NCBI RefSeq assembly: GCF_000419765.1
Contig: NZ_ATTQ01000009.1
Location: forward strand, 124,001 to 188,000
Direction of reading: 5' to 3'
From: Rhizobium mongolense USDA 1844
Lineage (GTDB): Bacteria > Pseudomonadota > Alphaproteobacteria > Rhizobiales > Rhizobiaceae
DNA: 64,000 nucleotides
The notes under the pieces were generated by a model that did not search any database, was not told where the DNA came from, and saw only the letters and a list, made by a program, of their open reading frames with translations. How positions within the stretch are numbered: the stretch's first letter is position 1; the number at the start of each line of letters is the position of its first letter. Positions 49,584 to 57,422 of this stretch are shown piece after piece. The position numbers and the translations under genes were made by a program.

Positions 49584-52034
49584 TTACTCTGCAGCCTGCG
49601 GATAGCCGATTGTCGCCATCGGCTTGAACTCGTGCTTATCCTTGCCGGAGACACGCTCCGACCAGGGATCGACCTGGGCGAATTTCTGGCTGAACACGAA
49701 GCGGTCGAAATAGGCCTTGCGCTTTTCGGCATCGCCCATGATCTGGCGACGGATCTCGTCGAGGCCGATGCGCTTGGCCCACTTGTAAATGCGCTCGAGG
49801 TAACGTGCCTGCTCGCGGTACATCTGCGTCAGCGCAACGATATGCTCCAGCGCTTCGTCCTCGGTCTTGACGAGACCAAGGATCTCGGTGCCCTTGATGT
49901 CGAGACCGGCCGCACCGGCGAAATGAATTTCGTAGCCGGAATCCACGCAGATGACGCCGACATCCTTGCAGGTCGCCTCCGCGCAGTTGCGCGGACATCC
50001 AGAGACAGCCATCTTTAGCTTTGCCGGCGTCCAGGAGCCCCACATGAACTTTTCGATACGGATGCCGAGCCCGGTTGAATCCTGCGTGCCGAAGCGGCAC
50101 CAGTCGGAGCCGACGCAGGTCTTTACCGTGCGCAGGCCCTTGGCATAGGCCTGACCGGAGACGAAGCCTGCCTTGCCGAGATCGGCCCAGACGGCCGGAA
50201 GGTCCTCTTTCTCGACGCCGAGCAGGTCGATGCGCTGGCCGCCGGTGACCTTAACCATCGGGATTTCGAACTTGTCGACCACGTCGGCGATGGCGCGCAG
50301 CTCCTTGGAGCTGGTAACGCCGCCCCACATGCGCGGCACCACCGAATAGGTGCCGTCCTTCTGGATGTTGGCGTGGACGCGCTCGTTGATGAAGCGCGAC
50401 TGATAATCGTCGGCATATTCGTCCGGCCAGTCGCAGACGAGGTAGTAGTTGAGCGCTGGACGGCACTTGGCGCAACCGCAGGAAGTCTTCCACTCCAGCT
50501 CCTGCATGACGGCAGGGATAGTCTTGAGCCCCTTGGCCTTGATCAGGCGCCGGACGTCGTCATGGCCAAGTTCGGTGCAGGTGCACATCGGCTGCACGGA
50601 GGCAGGGTTATAGCTGTCGCCGAGCGTCAGCGCCATCAATTGCTCAACGAGGCCGGTACAGGAGCCGCATGAGGCCGACGCCTTCGTGTGAGCGCGCACG
50701 TCGTCCAGCGAGGTCAGCCCCTTGGCCGTGATCGCCGAGGTGATTTTGCCCTTACATACGCCGTTGCAGCCACAGATTTCCGCGTCATCCGGCAAGGCTG
50801 CAACGGCCGCCATAGGGTCCAGCGGGGACCCTCCCTGGTAGGCCTGTCCGAAGATCAGCGTCTCGCGCATCTCGGAAATGTCGGTCTGCTTCTTCTTGAG
50901 ATCGTTGAACCAGGCGCCGTCAGCGGTTTCGCCGTAGAGCACAGTTCCGATGATCTTGTTGTCCTTCAGCACCAGGCGCTTGTAGACGCCAGCGGAAGCG
51001 TCGCGAAGGACGATCTCCTCGCGGTCGTCGCCATCGGCGAAATCGCCAAGTGAGTAGAGCTCGATGCCGGTGACCTTGAGCTTGGTCGGAGTGTCGGAGT
51101 GAACGAAGGCCGCAGAGGTGTCGCCGGAGAGATGGGCGGCGGCAACGCGGGCCATTTCGTAGAGCGGAGCGACGAGACCGTAGACCTGTCCACCGACTTC
51201 GGCGCATTCGCCGAGCGCCATGATGCTGCCGTCCGAGGTCTGCATGCCGTTATCGACGACGATGCCGCGATTGACCGCGATACCAGCCTCTTTCGCCAGG
51301 CCGACATTCGGACGGATGCCGACGGCCATGACGACGAGCGTTGCCGGAATGATCCGTCCGTCGTCGAGCTCGATGCCCTCGACCTTGCCATCGCCGATGA
51401 TTGCCTTGGTATTTGCCTTGGTGATGACCTTGATGCCGCGCTCCTCGACTGCCCTTTGCAGCAGATAGCCGGCCGCAGGATCGAGCTGACGCTCCATCAG
51501 TGTCGGCATGACATGCAGCACGGTCGCGTCCATGCCGCGCTGGGCAAGACCGGCTGCCGCCTCAAGACCGAGCAGGCCGCCGCCGATAACGATCGCCTTT
51601 TCGCGTGACTGGGCAGCGAGCAGCATTGCCTGCACGTCGTCGAGGTCGCGGTAGGTGATGACGCCGGGGAGTTCCTTGCCCGGAACCGGAATGATGAAGG
51701 GCACGGAGCCGGTGGCGATTACCAGCTTGTCGTAGCTTTCGGTGACGCCGTGGTCGGAGGTCACGGTCTTCGCGTGCCGATCGATCGCAACGATCTTGTG
51801 GCCCTTGTAGAGCGTGATGCCGTGCTTGATGTACCAGCCGTCGCCGTGAATGATGATCTGCTCATAGTCCTTTTCTCCGGAAAGAACAGGCGAGAGCATG
51901 ATGCGGTCATAATTGACGCGCGGCTCGGCGTTGAAGATTGTGACCTCGTATTGGCCGGGGGCCTTTTCGAAGAGGTGCTCGAGCATGCGCCCGGGCGCCA
52001 TGCCGTTGCCGATGATAACGAGTTTTTCTGTCAT
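49584..52034 (-). CDS. nirB: Nitrite reductase [NAD(P)H] large subunit
   Basis: Six-electron reduction of nitrite to ammonium in the cytoplasm. The 816-residue protein has an N-terminal FAD/NAD module (LVIIGNGMAPGRMLEHLFE, IVIGGGLLGLEAAAGLAQRG), two BFD-like [2Fe-2S] regions (CGCNGVCKGKI, CGSCTGL; then CTCTELGHDDV, CGCAKCRP) and a siroheme/[4Fe-4S] domain (CVGSDWCRFGTQDS and SGCPRNCAEATCKDVG). Its stop and the nirD ribosome site (GGAGA) are adjacent, indicating coupling. Confidence 0.96.
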   Translation of the reverse strand: MTEKLVIIGNGMAPGRMLEHLFEKAPGQYEVTIFNAEPRVNYDRIMLSPVLSGEKDYEQIIIHGDGWYIKHGITLYKGHKIVAIDRHAKTVTSDHGVTESYDKLVIATGSVPFIIPVPGKELPGVITYRDLDDVQAMLLAAQSREKAIVIGGGLLGLEAAAGLAQRGMDATVLHVMPTLMERQLDPAAGYLLQRAVEERGIKVITKANTKAIIGDGKVEGIELDDGRIIPATLVVMAVGIRPNVGLAKEAGIAVNRGIVVDNGMQTSDGSIMALGECAEVGGQVYGLVAPLYEMARVAAAHLSGDTSAAFVHSDTPTKLKVTGIELYSLGDFADGDDREEIVLRDASAGVYKRLVLKDNKIIGTVLYGETADGAWFNDLKKKQTDISEMRETLIFGQAYQGGSPLDPMAAVAALPDDAEICGCNGVCKGKITSAITAKGLTSLDDVRAHTKASASCGSCTGLVEQLMALTLGDSYNPASVQPMCTCTELGHDDVRRLIKAKGLKTIPAVMQELEWKTSCGCAKCRPALNYYLVCDWPDEYADDYQSRFINERVHANIQKDGTYSVVPRMWGGVTSSKELRAIADVVDKFEIPMVKVTGGQRIDLLGVEKEDLPAVWADLGKAGFVSGQAYAKGLRTVKTCVGSDWCRFGTQDSTGLGIRIEKFMWGSWTPAKLKMAVSGCPRNCAEATCKDVGVICVDSGYEIHFAGAAGLDIKGTEILGLVKTEDEALEHIVALTQMYREQARYLERIYKWAKRIGLDEIRRQIMGDAEKRKAYFDRFVFSQKFAQVDPWSERVSGKDKHEFKPMATIGYPQAAE

Positions 52035-52051
52035 AGTTACAAGTCCTTAGA

Positions 52052-53323
52052 TTAGGTTGCCGCCACTGCAGGCACGGCGTGCCCCTGGCGTGACAGGTGC
52101 TTTACGGACAGGTGCATCCAGATGAGCGACGTCACGACGATCGCAAAGAGCAGCAGGAAGCAGCTGGACCAAAGGCCGGTGATGTCCTTGAGCAGGCCGA
52201 AAGCGATCGGAAGGATGAAACCGCCAAGGCCGCCCATCATCCCGACGACGCCGCCGACAGCGCCGACGCTTTCGGGATAGTAGGCCGGAACGTGTTTGTA
52301 GACGGCTGCTTTGCCGAGGCTCATGAAGAAGCCGAGCACGAAGATGACGATGATGAAGATTGCCGGCGTGATACCAAGCGCAGGCCCGGGTCCCGATGGA
52401 GATGCAGCCGGTAGAGACAGGATGAGCGTGGCGGCGGCGGAAACGGCCAGCATCACGTACATGACGCTTCTTGCGCCCTTCTTGTCAGATAGAACGCCGC
52501 CGAATGCTCTAAAGATGCTGCCTGGCACGGAATAGGCCGCAGCAATCATGCCGGCGATTTCCAGATTGAATCCGTAGACGCCGACCAGATAGCGCGGCAA
52601 CCACAAAGACAGGGCGACAAAGCCGCCGAAGGCGAAAAAATAATAAAGCGAGAAACGCCAGACCTGGATGTTCTTGAGAGGAGCGAATTCTTCGAGGAAG
52701 CTCTTGGAGGCGACGCCGCGACAGCGGCGGTCGCGAAAGGCCGGGTCGTCGGTGGTCGAAAACCAGAAGACGATTGCCATCGCCAAAAGAACGAGAGCCC
52801 AGATTTCAGCAACCGCCTGCCATCCCCAGGCGATGAGGACGAAGGGCGCCGCGAACTTGGTAACCGCGGCTCCGACATTGCCAGCGCCGAAAATCCCGAG
52901 CGCGGTTCCCTGCTTTTCTGGCGGAAAGAACGGCGAGACATATGCGACACCAACTGCGAAGGAACCACCGGCGAGGCCGATCCCGAGTCCTGCGATCAGC
53001 ATTTCTGTGTAGCTTGTTGCGTAGGAGAGCAGGAAAGTCGCTATGGCCGCTGCCACCATGGTGAGCGTGTAGACCAGACGGCCGCCGTAGCGGCTCGTCC
53101 ATATGCCAAGCACGATCCGGACGAGCGAGCCGGTCAACACAGGCGTGCCGATCAGCAATCCGAATTCTGCCTCGTTGAGGCCGAGCTCCTGTTTGATACG
53201 AACGCCTATAATCGCAAAGATCGTCCAGACGGCGAAGCAAACGGTGAAGGCGACCGTCGAAATCCACAATGCTCTGGCTGGCTCGCCAGCGGACATAGAC
53301 TGGGGTTTCACAGAAAAAGGCAT
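52052..53323 (-). CDS. narK: NarK/NasA-type nitrate/nitrite transporter (MFS)
   Basis: A 423-residue inner-membrane major facilitator with twelve predicted helices. The nitrate-porter signatures are GNVGAAVTKFAAPFV and the second GGVVGMMGGLGGFILP, with conserved arginines for nitrate binding in helices 2 and 8 (LVRIVLGIWTSRYGGR; SIFRAFGGVLSD). Start 53323 is preceded by TGGAGAAG; the open frame to 53404 crosses the leader terminator and is rejected. First gene of the nirBD-nasA-cysG operon, reached by transcripts that escape the leader attenuator. Confidence 0.93.
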   Translation of the reverse strand: MPFSVKPQSMSAGEPARALWISTVAFTVCFAVWTIFAIIGVRIKQELGLNEAEFGLLIGTPVLTGSLVRIVLGIWTSRYGGRLVYTLTMVAAAIATFLLSYATSYTEMLIAGLGIGLAGGSFAVGVAYVSPFFPPEKQGTALGIFGAGNVGAAVTKFAAPFVLIAWGWQAVAEIWALVLLAMAIVFWFSTTDDPAFRDRRCRGVASKSFLEEFAPLKNIQVWRFSLYYFFAFGGFVALSLWLPRYLVGVYGFNLEIAGMIAAAYSVPGSIFRAFGGVLSDKKGARSVMYVMLAVSAAATLILSLPAASPSGPGPALGITPAIFIIVIFVLGFFMSLGKAAVYKHVPAYYPESVGAVGGVVGMMGGLGGFILPIAFGLLKDITGLWSSCFLLLFAIVVTSLIWMHLSVKHLSRQGHAVPAVAAT

Positions 53324-53371
53324 GGCTTCTCCAGGGCCCGACAATGTCGTGCCAATCCATCGTTGAGAGTT

Positions 53372-53437
53372 AAAACAAAAAGCCGCTGGCCAGGTCGCGC
53401 ACACACGAATGCGCGGGGTGTCCTGATCAGCGGCTTT
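53372..53437 (-). terminator. Leader attenuator terminator before narK
   Basis: On the minus-strand RNA, AAAGCCGCTG (53437-53428) pairs with CAGCGGC and the following Ts (53388-53382), with CAGG/CCTG and a CGCGCA/TGCGCG hairpin inside. The run TTTTTGTTTT (53381-53372) follows at once. It sits between the sigma-54 promoter and narK with no gene in between, the position of a NasT-controlled attenuator. Confidence 0.85.
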
Positions 53438-53443
53438 GCCTGA

Positions 53444-53463
53444 GGCGCCCGTCTTTGGACGCC
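53444..53463 (-). ncRNA. ANTAR-type hairpin in the narK leader
   Basis: On the minus strand GGCGTCC and GGGCGCC form a 7-bp stem (one G-U) around the hexaloop AAAGAC. ANTAR target hairpins have six-base loops with A at position 1 and G at position 4; both are present. It lies 7 bases before the attenuator stem. Just upstream GCCGAAA/TTTCGGC (53483-53461) forms another stem that shares three bases with this one, so the two are mutually exclusive. Confidence 0.65.
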
Positions 53464-53497
53464 GAAATATGCGACCTTTCGGCCTCGGGATTATCCA

Positions 53498-53514
53498 TGC
53501 AAGAGGCGTGCCAA
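53498..53514 (-). promoter_or_regulatory. Sigma-54 promoter of the narK-nirBD-nasA-cysG operon
   Basis: Minus-strand TTGGCACGCCTCTTGCA: TGGCACG and TTGCA at RpoN spacing, a full consensus match. Transcription would start near 53488, giving a leader of about 165 bases before narK. NtrC is the expected activator in nitrogen limitation. Confidence 0.88.
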
Positions 53515-53603
53515 TTCGAAATCTAGGCCGATTACGTCTTTTCTCGGCGCAAGTCAGCCTTATTGGTCAGGATGGCCAGGGCGAGACCGCCGGCTCCTTC
53601 GGC

Positions 53604-53616
53604 CAAAAATTATGCA
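53604..53616. promoter_or_regulatory. 13-base word shared by both nitrate promoters (copy 1)
   Basis: CAAAAATTATGCA lies about 95 bp upstream of the narK sigma-54 promoter, just beyond the nasS stop, and overlaps the dyad ATGCA-A-TGCAT. An exact copy lies inverted upstream of the nrtA promoter (58981-58993). An enhancer-binding site is possible; it does not match the classic NtrC site well. Confidence 0.4.
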
Positions 53617-53639
53617 ATGCATAGAAAATAGGCGGCATG

Positions 53640-54854
53640 CTATGCCTGCTTTTGAGCAGCAATATACGCATCGACGCAATCGGGATCAAAGAGATTGCCG
53701 TCGAAAAAGCCATCCGGACCGAGCGTCATCGTACCGCTGGAGCCAACTGGCGTTTCCATGCGCAAGGCGCCCTCAACCTTAGAACTTGCAGCCGGCATGG
53801 CAACGCCGAGCGCCTTTAGAGCATTGCGATAGATATCCGGCCGGTAGGTGTTGCCGGCCACGTTCTGGTGGGCCGCGGTGTGATCGACGTGGCCCCAGCG
53901 GACCATCTGCGTGTAGAACCAAAGCGCGTGGCTCTTCCATGGAAACGTCGCTGCCTTGGCGTGCGGGACGAAGAAGTCGCTGACCGTCTGCGTAGCGTTG
54001 CGGCCAACTTCAAGCACGCCGGTGACGGATGGACGAAGCCACTCTACCGGGCTGTTGATATAGGCCGGGCCTGAAAGCAATAGGGCAAGCTCTTCATGAT
54101 TGGCGGGGTCGGCGCACCAGAGTGAGGCATTGTAAAGCGCTCGCAGGAGGGCCACGAGAGCGTCAGGATGGCTATCGCCCCAGCGACTGTTCACGCCCAG
54201 CACCTTTTCGGGACTGGATTTCCAGATCGCTGCCTTGACGGTTGCAAGGTGCGCGCCGCGTTTCAGGACGCCGAAAGTATTCCAAGGTTCTCCAGCACAA
54301 TAGCCGTCGATCAGACCGGACCTCAGCGCGTCACCCATATCCTGCGGCGGAAGGGTCATGATCTCGATCTCGCGGTCCGGATCGATGCCGCTTCCAGAAA
54401 GCCAGTAGCGCAATTCGTAGTTATGTCCGGAATAGGGGTGTACGATACCGAAACGGAGCCTGTCGCCTGCCCGCCGCGAGATCACCTTTTTCAGCGCCGC
54501 ACCGCTTGAGCGCGCATCAAGGGGATCGGTTGCGCCAGCATCGGCCATTTCCCGCCACAAGGGGCCCGAAACGGTGACGGCATTTCCGCCGAGCCCAAGC
54601 GCCATGGGCACGATCATGCGCGGCGCGGGAGCCATGAGACCGAAATTGCAGGCGATCGGCATGGGCGCAAGGATATGAGCGACTTCGAAATGACCGACCG
54701 CCAGCCTGTCCCTGATCGTTGCCCAGGATCGCTCCCGCACGAGCGTGAGGGCCACTTCCTGCGCTTCAGCAAAGCCCTTCTCTTTGGCGACGACGAGCAG
54801 CGCGCTGTCGAGAAGCGGAACGAAGCCCGCGGTGATGTCATGCCTGTTCCTCAT
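53640..54854 (-). CDS. nasS: Nitrate sensor NasS (copy 1)
   Basis: A 404-residue NrtA-like protein without a signal peptide, the hallmark of NasS, the cytoplasmic nitrate sensor that sequesters NasT when nitrate is absent. Conserved blocks are AGFVPLLDSALLVVAKEKGFAE, ERSWATIRDRLAVGHFEVAHIL, GLGGNAVTVS, YSGHNYELRYWLSGSGIDPDREIEI, DGYCAGEPWN and HPDALVALLRALYNASLWC. Its ATG overlaps the nasT stop (ATGA). It lies directly upstream of the narK leader and promoter. Confidence 0.92.
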   Translation of the reverse strand: MRNRHDITAGFVPLLDSALLVVAKEKGFAEAQEVALTLVRERSWATIRDRLAVGHFEVAHILAPMPIACNFGLMAPAPRMIVPMALGLGGNAVTVSGPLWREMADAGATDPLDARSSGAALKKVISRRAGDRLRFGIVHPYSGHNYELRYWLSGSGIDPDREIEIMTLPPQDMGDALRSGLIDGYCAGEPWNTFGVLKRGAHLATVKAAIWKSSPEKVLGVNSRWGDSHPDALVALLRALYNASLWCADPANHEELALLLSGPAYINSPVEWLRPSVTGVLEVGRNATQTVSDFFVPHAKAATFPWKSHALWFYTQMVRWGHVDHTAAHQNVAGNTYRPDIYRNALKALGVAMPAASSKVEGALRMETPVGSSGTMTLGPDGFFDGNLFDPDCVDAYIAAQKQA

Positions 54855-55453
54855 ACGTCCGCTCCAGGATCAAGCAGGTTTGCCGCAGTGACGAGGCTTT
54901 GAGCGATCTCGACGACTTTCCTGTTCTGGTTCATAGCCGTGCGCCGCAATAGCGCGTAGGCTTCCTCTTCCGACAGCCCGCGGGTGCGCATCAGCAACCC
55001 CTTGGCGCGATCGATCAGTTTGCGTTTTTCCAACTCGCCGCGTGTTTCTTCCAGCTCTCGGCTCAATCGCGCAAACGCATTGAAACGACTGATCGCCATC
55101 TTGAGGATGGGTCGGACCCGTTCCTGCTTCAGGCCATCAACGATATATGCGGAAACTCCCGCCTCGACCGCAGCTTCGATCGAGGCTTCATCGGACTTGT
55201 CCACGAACATGGCGATGGGCCTCTTCACCGCACGCGATATCTGGAAGATGCTCTCAAGCATGTCGCGGTTGGGGTTTTCGAGATCGATGACGATGACATC
55301 GGGATTGATCTCGGTGATGCGCCTGGCAAGGCCATTCATGTCATCGATGATCGTGACCCTGTCATAACCGGCCTCGCGCAAACCGTCCTCGATGATCGAC
55401 GCACGAATGCGGTTCTCATCAATGACCAGAACATTCAGACTGTTAGCTTTCAT
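54851..55453 (-). CDS. nasT: ANTAR antiterminator NasT (copy 1)
   Basis: A 200-residue two-domain protein. A response-regulator-like receiver (LNVLVIDENRIRASIIEDGL, Asp in VIVIDLENPN, Lys in IVDGLKQERV) leads through a coiled coil (LSRELEETRGELEKRKLID) to a C-terminal ANTAR RNA-binding domain (RAKGLLMRTRGLSEEEAYALLRRTAM). NasT binds leader hairpins and prevents termination in nitrate operons when NasS releases it. Start 55453 is chosen over 55483 by alignment with other NasT proteins; support is modest. Confidence 0.92.
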   Translation of the reverse strand: MKANSLNVLVIDENRIRASIIEDGLREAGYDRVTIIDDMNGLARRITEINPDVIVIDLENPNRDMLESIFQISRAVKRPIAMFVDKSDEASIEAAVEAGVSAYIVDGLKQERVRPILKMAISRFNAFARLSRELEETRGELEKRKLIDRAKGLLMRTRGLSEEEAYALLRRTAMNQNRKVVEIAQSLVTAANLLDPGADV

Positions 55454-55663
55454 GAGACCGCGCCACGGGTTACTGGCATTCATTCGCTACCGGCGCGCCG
55501 ATGGTGCAGGAGCCAACGGACACGACGCCGCAGATGCGCGAAGACAGCCACAAAATCAAGCAGTATCTTGGCTGCCTAATCTCCATGCTCTGTCCGCGCG
55601 ATCGGGGTCCGTCTCTAACCGAGTGGTCGAACACGGCATCTGCACAGCGATAACCGTTGGAAG

Positions 55664-56461
55664 TTACTCTGCGGCTTCAACGAAGCGGTGACGTTCGTAA
55701 AGAAACTTCAAAACGGCCTCGCGGCATTTGAGATACGTGCGGTCCGAAGCGAGTTCGATGCGGTTGCGCGGCTTCTCGATCGGCACATCGAGGATTTCAC
55801 CGATCTTGGCGGCTGGCCCGTTGGTCATCATCACTATGCGGTCAGAGAGCAGCACGGCCTCGTCGACATCGTGGGTGATCATCACCATCGTGTTGCCGAG
55901 ACGTGCGTGGATGTCCATCACCGCATCCTGCAGATGGGCACGCGTCAGCGCGTCGAGCGCACCGAAGGGTTCGTCGAGCAACAGGATCTTCGGCTCCATC
56001 GACAACGCACGGGCGATGCCGACGCGCTGCTTCATGCCGCCGGAAATCTCAGAAGGCCGCTTGTCCTTGGCGTGGGCCATCTGGACAAGATCAAGATTGG
56101 CCATGACCCATTCGTGACGCTCCGCTCTGCTCTTCGAGCTGCTGAAGACCTTGGAAACGGCCAGGTTGACGTTTTCGTAGACGGTGAGCCAGGGAAGCAG
56201 GCTGTGGTTCTGGAACACGACGGCGCGTTCAGGACCGGGCGCATTGACTTCCCGATTTTCGAGAAGCACAGCACCGGCCGAAACCGGCGTCAAGCCTGCG
56301 ATCAGGTTCAAGAGCGTGGATTTGCCGCAGCCGGAGTGGCCGATGATCGATACGAATTCACCCCTGGCAATCGTCAGGTTGATGCCCTTCAGCACCTCGG
56401 CGCGCGTTCCGGCCCGGTCAAAATGCTTGTCGATATGGTCGAGCTTGAGATAGGCAGTCAT
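55664..56461 (-). CDS. nrtC: Nitrate ABC transporter ATP-binding protein
   Basis: A 265-residue single-domain ATPase of the NrtD/SsuB/TauB type: Walker A GHSGCGKST, FQNHSLLPWLTVYENV, signature ISGGMKQRVGIARAL, Walker B ILLLDEPFGALDALTR and MITHDVDEAVLLSD. It lacks the C-terminal NrtA-like domain of cyanobacterial NrtC, so nrtC is used only in the proteobacterial sense (some call it nrtD or nasD). Start 56461 has GAGAGGAA upstream. Last gene of the nitrate uptake operon. Confidence 0.92.
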   Translation of the reverse strand: MTAYLKLDHIDKHFDRAGTRAEVLKGINLTIARGEFVSIIGHSGCGKSTLLNLIAGLTPVSAGAVLLENREVNAPGPERAVVFQNHSLLPWLTVYENVNLAVSKVFSSSKSRAERHEWVMANLDLVQMAHAKDKRPSEISGGMKQRVGIARALSMEPKILLLDEPFGALDALTRAHLQDAVMDIHARLGNTMVMITHDVDEAVLLSDRIVMMTNGPAAKIGEILDVPIEKPRNRIELASDRTYLKCREAVLKFLYERHRFVEAAE

Positions 56462-56472
56462 GATCGTTCCTC

Positions 56473-57363
56473 TCAGTTGGCCGAAGCGCCGCGGGTGATC
56501 AGTCGGCCTGCGGCGGCCACCAGCTTGTCGAGCGCAAAACCGACGACGCCGATATAGGCGAGGGCGACGATGATGTCTGGCAGGCGCGACGAGTTCCACG
56601 CGTCCCAGATGAAGAAGCCGATACCGACGCCGCCGGTCAGCATCTCGGCTGCGACGATGGCAAGCCACGAAAGGCCGACGCCGATACGAAGGCCGGTAAA
56701 GATGTAGGGCGCAGCCGACGGCAGCATGATCTTGAAGAAGAACTCGAAGTGGTTGAGCCGCAGCACCTGCGCCACGTTGCGGTAGTCCTGCGGGATATTG
56801 CGCACGCCAACGGCCGTGTTGATGATCACCGGCCAGATGGAGGTGATGAAGATCACGAAGATTGCTGAAGGATTGGAATCCTGGAAGGCAGCGAGCGACA
56901 GCGGCAGCCAGGCAAGTGGCGGGACGGTGCGCAGTACCTGAAAGATCGGGTCGAGCCCGCGCATGGCCCAGACCGATTGGCCAATGACGGCGCCGATGAC
57001 GACACCCGAGATCGCGGCAAGGCCGAAGCCGTAGGCGACGCGCTGCAGCGAGATGATGACGCGCCAGCCAAGCCCGATGTCCTGGGAGCCGTAGTTGAAG
57101 AACGGATAAGCGATGAGATCAAAGCTTTCCTGCCAGACCCGGTGTGGAGAGGGCAGCGAGGCGTCGGGCGACGAACAGAGCACCTGCCAGACGGTCAGAA
57201 TGATCGTAAGCACGACAAGCGGCGGCACGATGCTGCGCGCAGCCGCCATCGCTACGCCGCGGATATTGATGCGGGGCGCCGGCTGTCTTGCAAGGCGGAC
57301 GACATTTGCGGCCTTCGGCGCAGTCTTTGCCGGTATGGGTTCGTTCTTTGCCAGGGCGGACAT
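56473..57363 (-). CDS. nrtB: Nitrate ABC transporter permease
   Basis: A 296-residue inner-membrane permease of the NrtB/SsuC class with about six helices after a basic N-terminal region. The segment NIPQDYRNVAQVLRLNHFEFFFKIMLPSA is the EAA coupling loop; VLRTVPPLAWLPLSLAAF and GVGLSWLAIVAAEML are typical. GAGGAG precedes the ATG. Eleven bases separate it from the ATPase gene. Confidence 0.94.
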   Translation of the reverse strand: MSALAKNEPIPAKTAPKAANVVRLARQPAPRINIRGVAMAAARSIVPPLVVLTIILTVWQVLCSSPDASLPSPHRVWQESFDLIAYPFFNYGSQDIGLGWRVIISLQRVAYGFGLAAISGVVIGAVIGQSVWAMRGLDPIFQVLRTVPPLAWLPLSLAAFQDSNPSAIFVIFITSIWPVIINTAVGVRNIPQDYRNVAQVLRLNHFEFFFKIMLPSAAPYIFTGLRIGVGLSWLAIVAAEMLTGGVGIGFFIWDAWNSSRLPDIIVALAYIGVVGFALDKLVAAAGRLITRGASAN

Positions 57364-57390
57364 GAGGCGCTCCTCGTCGTGAATAAAAGG

Positions 57391-57413
57391 CCGGCGCGCC
57401 TGTCACGCGCCGG
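57391..57413 (-). promoter_or_regulatory. Intercistronic hairpin behind nrtA
   Basis: CCGGCGCG and its complement form an 8-bp stem with a 7-base loop between the nrtA stop and nrtB start. On the minus-strand RNA it is followed by CCTTTTATT, so it may both protect nrtA mRNA and terminate part of the transcripts. Fourth example in the window of a hairpin behind a binding-protein gene. Confidence 0.65.
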
Positions 57414-57422
57414 AGGTGGGGA

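Noticed and set aside
53640..54854. NasS copies annotated as periplasmic nitrate-binding NrtA
   Set aside because: Neither copy has a signal peptide and each is paired with an ANTAR NasT gene; the exported NrtA is the separate gene at 57423-58721 with a twin-arginine signal.
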